6,446 nucleotides of DNA from contig NZ_JBCNNF010000391.1 of the NCBI RefSeq assembly GCF_039594555.1, positions 1 to 6,446 of the forward strand. The letters are read 5' to 3'. The position numbers and the translations under genes were made by a program. Shown piece after piece: positions 5,628-6,446 of the stretch (the stretch's first letter is position 1; every line of letters begins with the position of its first letter). This DNA comes from Inquilinus sp039594555 (lineage in GTDB: Bacteria > Pseudomonadota > Alphaproteobacteria > DSM-16000 > Inquilinaceae). The notes under the pieces were generated by a model that saw nothing but the letters and a program-made list of their open reading frames with translations, had not been told where the DNA came from and did not search any database.

Positions 5628-6338
5628 TCACAGCCGCCTGGCCATCCAGGCGCCCCAGAACAGGCTGGAGAAGAAGCAGGTCGACGGGCCGAAACCGGTC
5701 TCGGCCAGCAAGGCGGCGACGGCCTCCTCCGAGGCCGGCGGGTCGGCGCCTTGCAGGATGCGGCCGAGCTTGGCCTGCACCTCCTCCGGCCCGGCGCCAT
5801 GCATGCGCCAGCGCTGGCCCCAGGCCTCAAGCAGCAGCGGCCGGCTGGCATAGGCGAAGCGGTTGCCGGCCAGGATCAGCGGCGCTCCCGGCGTCAGCCG
5901 GTCCGCCAGCGACCGCAGAATCGCCCGCTTGGCATCGTCGCCGGGCAGATGGTGCAGCACGCCGATCAGCGTCGCCGCGTCGAAGCGCCGGTCCCGCGGC
6001 AGGTCGTCGACGGTGCCGGGCACGATTTCCGTCCGCCCGTCCAGCCCGGCCTCACGAACCCGTGCGGCGGCCAGGGCCAGCATCGGCTGCGACGGGTCGA
6101 CGGCGGTGAAGCGCCAGCCGGGCTCCAGCGCCCCGGCGGTGACGATCTCCCGTGCCCCGCCGCCGGCGCCGGCCACCAGGATCTCGGCCGTGCCTCCGGA
6201 GCCGAGCACGGCCGCCAGCATGCAGGCCGACAGCTCGTGGCAGGCATCGTAGCCGGCGAGGGCGATGCGGCTTTGCACCTCGTATTCGCCGGCGCGGGCG
6301 GGATCGAATTTGCGTGCGGAGTCGGCTGCTGCGGCCAT
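5628..6338 (-). CDS. Class I SAM-dependent methyltransferase
   Basis: This 236-residue protein has a Rossmann-type methyltransferase fold. Motif I is ILVAGAGGGAREI (residues 53-65), where SAM binds. The acidic residue after strand two is Asp81 in FTAVDPSQPML (77-87). VDDLP (110-114) is in the adenine-contacting position, and FDAATLIGVLHHLP (119-132) and LTPGAPLILAG (148-158) are the later strands. The N-terminal ARKFDPARAGEYEVQSRIALAGY and the general plan recall the CmoA/trans-aconitate methyltransferase-like superfamily, but the substrate cannot be told. No signal peptide is seen. The start is MAAAADSARKF at 6338, with GGAG (complement of 6346-6349) seven bases ahead. The frame stays open to 6434, but those 32 extra residues (including LDCRVKPGNDR) come from translating the palindromic repeat. 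kptA follows after 34 bases on the same strand. Confidence 0.85.
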   Translation of the reverse strand: MAAAADSARKFDPARAGEYEVQSRIALAGYDACHELSACMLAAVLGSGGTAEILVAGAGGGAREIVTAGALEPGWRFTAVDPSQPMLALAAARVREAGLDGRTEIVPGTVDDLPRDRRFDAATLIGVLHHLPGDDAKRAILRSLADRLTPGAPLILAGNRFAYASRPLLLEAWGQRWRMHGAGPEEVQAKLGRILQGADPPASEEAVAALLAETGFGPSTCFFSSLFWGAWMARRL

Positions 6339-6345
6339 GGCGGGG

Positions 6346-6349
6346 CTCC
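6346..6349 (-). promoter_or_regulatory. Ribosome binding site that fixes the methyltransferase start
   Basis: On the minus strand this reads GGAG, seven bases before the ATG at 6338. It supports the 236-residue form over the 268-residue form that would start inside the repeat. Confidence 0.65.
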
Positions 6350-6370
6350 GTGGGCCAGCCACACCCCACC

Positions 6371-6446
6371 TGTCATTGCCGGGCTTGACCCGGCAATCCA
6401 GAGGGCGTCGACACCTTCTGGATGCCCGGGTCAAGCCCGGGCATGA
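6371..6446. repeat. Alphaproteobacterial intergenic palindromic repeat, copy B (cut by window end)
   Basis: This copy has the same parts as the one at 1452-1544: hairpin 6375-6397 (ATTGCCGGG, loop CTTGA, CCCGGCAAT), central hairpin 6398-6421 around GTCGAC, and hairpin 6422-6444 (ATGCCCGGG, loop TCAAG, CCCGGGCAT). The three are contiguous, and the outer stem begins TGTC (6371-6374) and GA (6445-6446), where the window stops. The central 24 bases differ from copy A at two positions, while the two side hairpins are exchanged relative to copy A. It lies 33 bases upstream of the methyltransferase start, so the promoter of that gene must lie within the repeat, in the narrow gap, or beyond the window. 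Confidence 0.85.

Noticed and set aside
5594..5851. N-terminal extension of KptA by 86 residues
   Set aside because: The extension is Arg/Pro/Ala-rich, overlaps the end of the methyltransferase gene in another frame, and lies outside the Tpt1/KptA family region, which starts at MADRLTETSKF.
5038..6446. Plus-strand open frames across the kptA and methyltransferase genes (5039-6109 and 5565-6446)
   Set aside because: Both are antisense to genes with clear family motifs and show only Arg/Gly/Ala/Pro-rich sequence typical of GC-rich shadow frames.

Overview
This is a GC-rich (visibly about 70% G+C) bacterial window, most likely alphaproteobacterial and possibly Rhodospirillales-like. The basis is codon usage, the best protein resemblances, and two copies of the palindromic repeat built on TGCCGGG / CCCGGCA that is common in alphaproteobacterial intergenic DNA. 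The genus cannot be fixed from the sequence alone. No RNA genes, CRISPR arrays, phage genes or transposases are visible, and no gene-free stretch exceeds 300 bases.

Layout: (1) 2-343 (+) is the C-terminal part of RNase HI (rnhA), cut by the window edge. (2) 344-441 is an intergenic region with a perfect 14-bp AT-rich inverted repeat overlapping a possible promoter. (3) 442-1437 (+) is a saccharopine-dehydrogenase-like NAD(P)-binding protein. (4) 1452-1544 is a palindromic repeat (copy A) between convergent genes. (5) Minus-strand redox pair: a DsbD/ScsB-type transmembrane thiol reductase (4239-2107), then a Prx5-type peroxiredoxin (2045-1560). (6) 4357-4953 (+) is YqgE/AlgH, divergent from dsbD. 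(7) 4963-4999 is a perfect 16-bp stem-loop between convergent genes. (8) Minus-strand pair: a class I SAM-dependent methyltransferase (6338-5628), then the RNA 2'-phosphotransferase KptA/Tpt1 (5593-5045). (9) 6371-6446 is a second copy (B) of the palindromic repeat, cut by the window end.

How the genes may work together: DsbD carries reducing power across the inner membrane, and the peroxiredoxin reduces peroxides in the cytoplasm. They are probably co-transcribed, as two thiol-redox functions in different compartments. KptA and the methyltransferase are 34 bases apart and probably co-transcribed; KptA acts on RNA 2'-phosphates, so an RNA target for the methyltransferase is possible but unproven. 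The dehydrogenase-like gene has its own operator-like palindrome and a repeat behind it, so it looks like a separately regulated unit.

Most of the window is ordinary chromosomal gene content. The points most worth following are the palindrome at 365-393, the kptA-methyltransferase pairing, and the four-armed fold with exchanged side arms in the two repeats.
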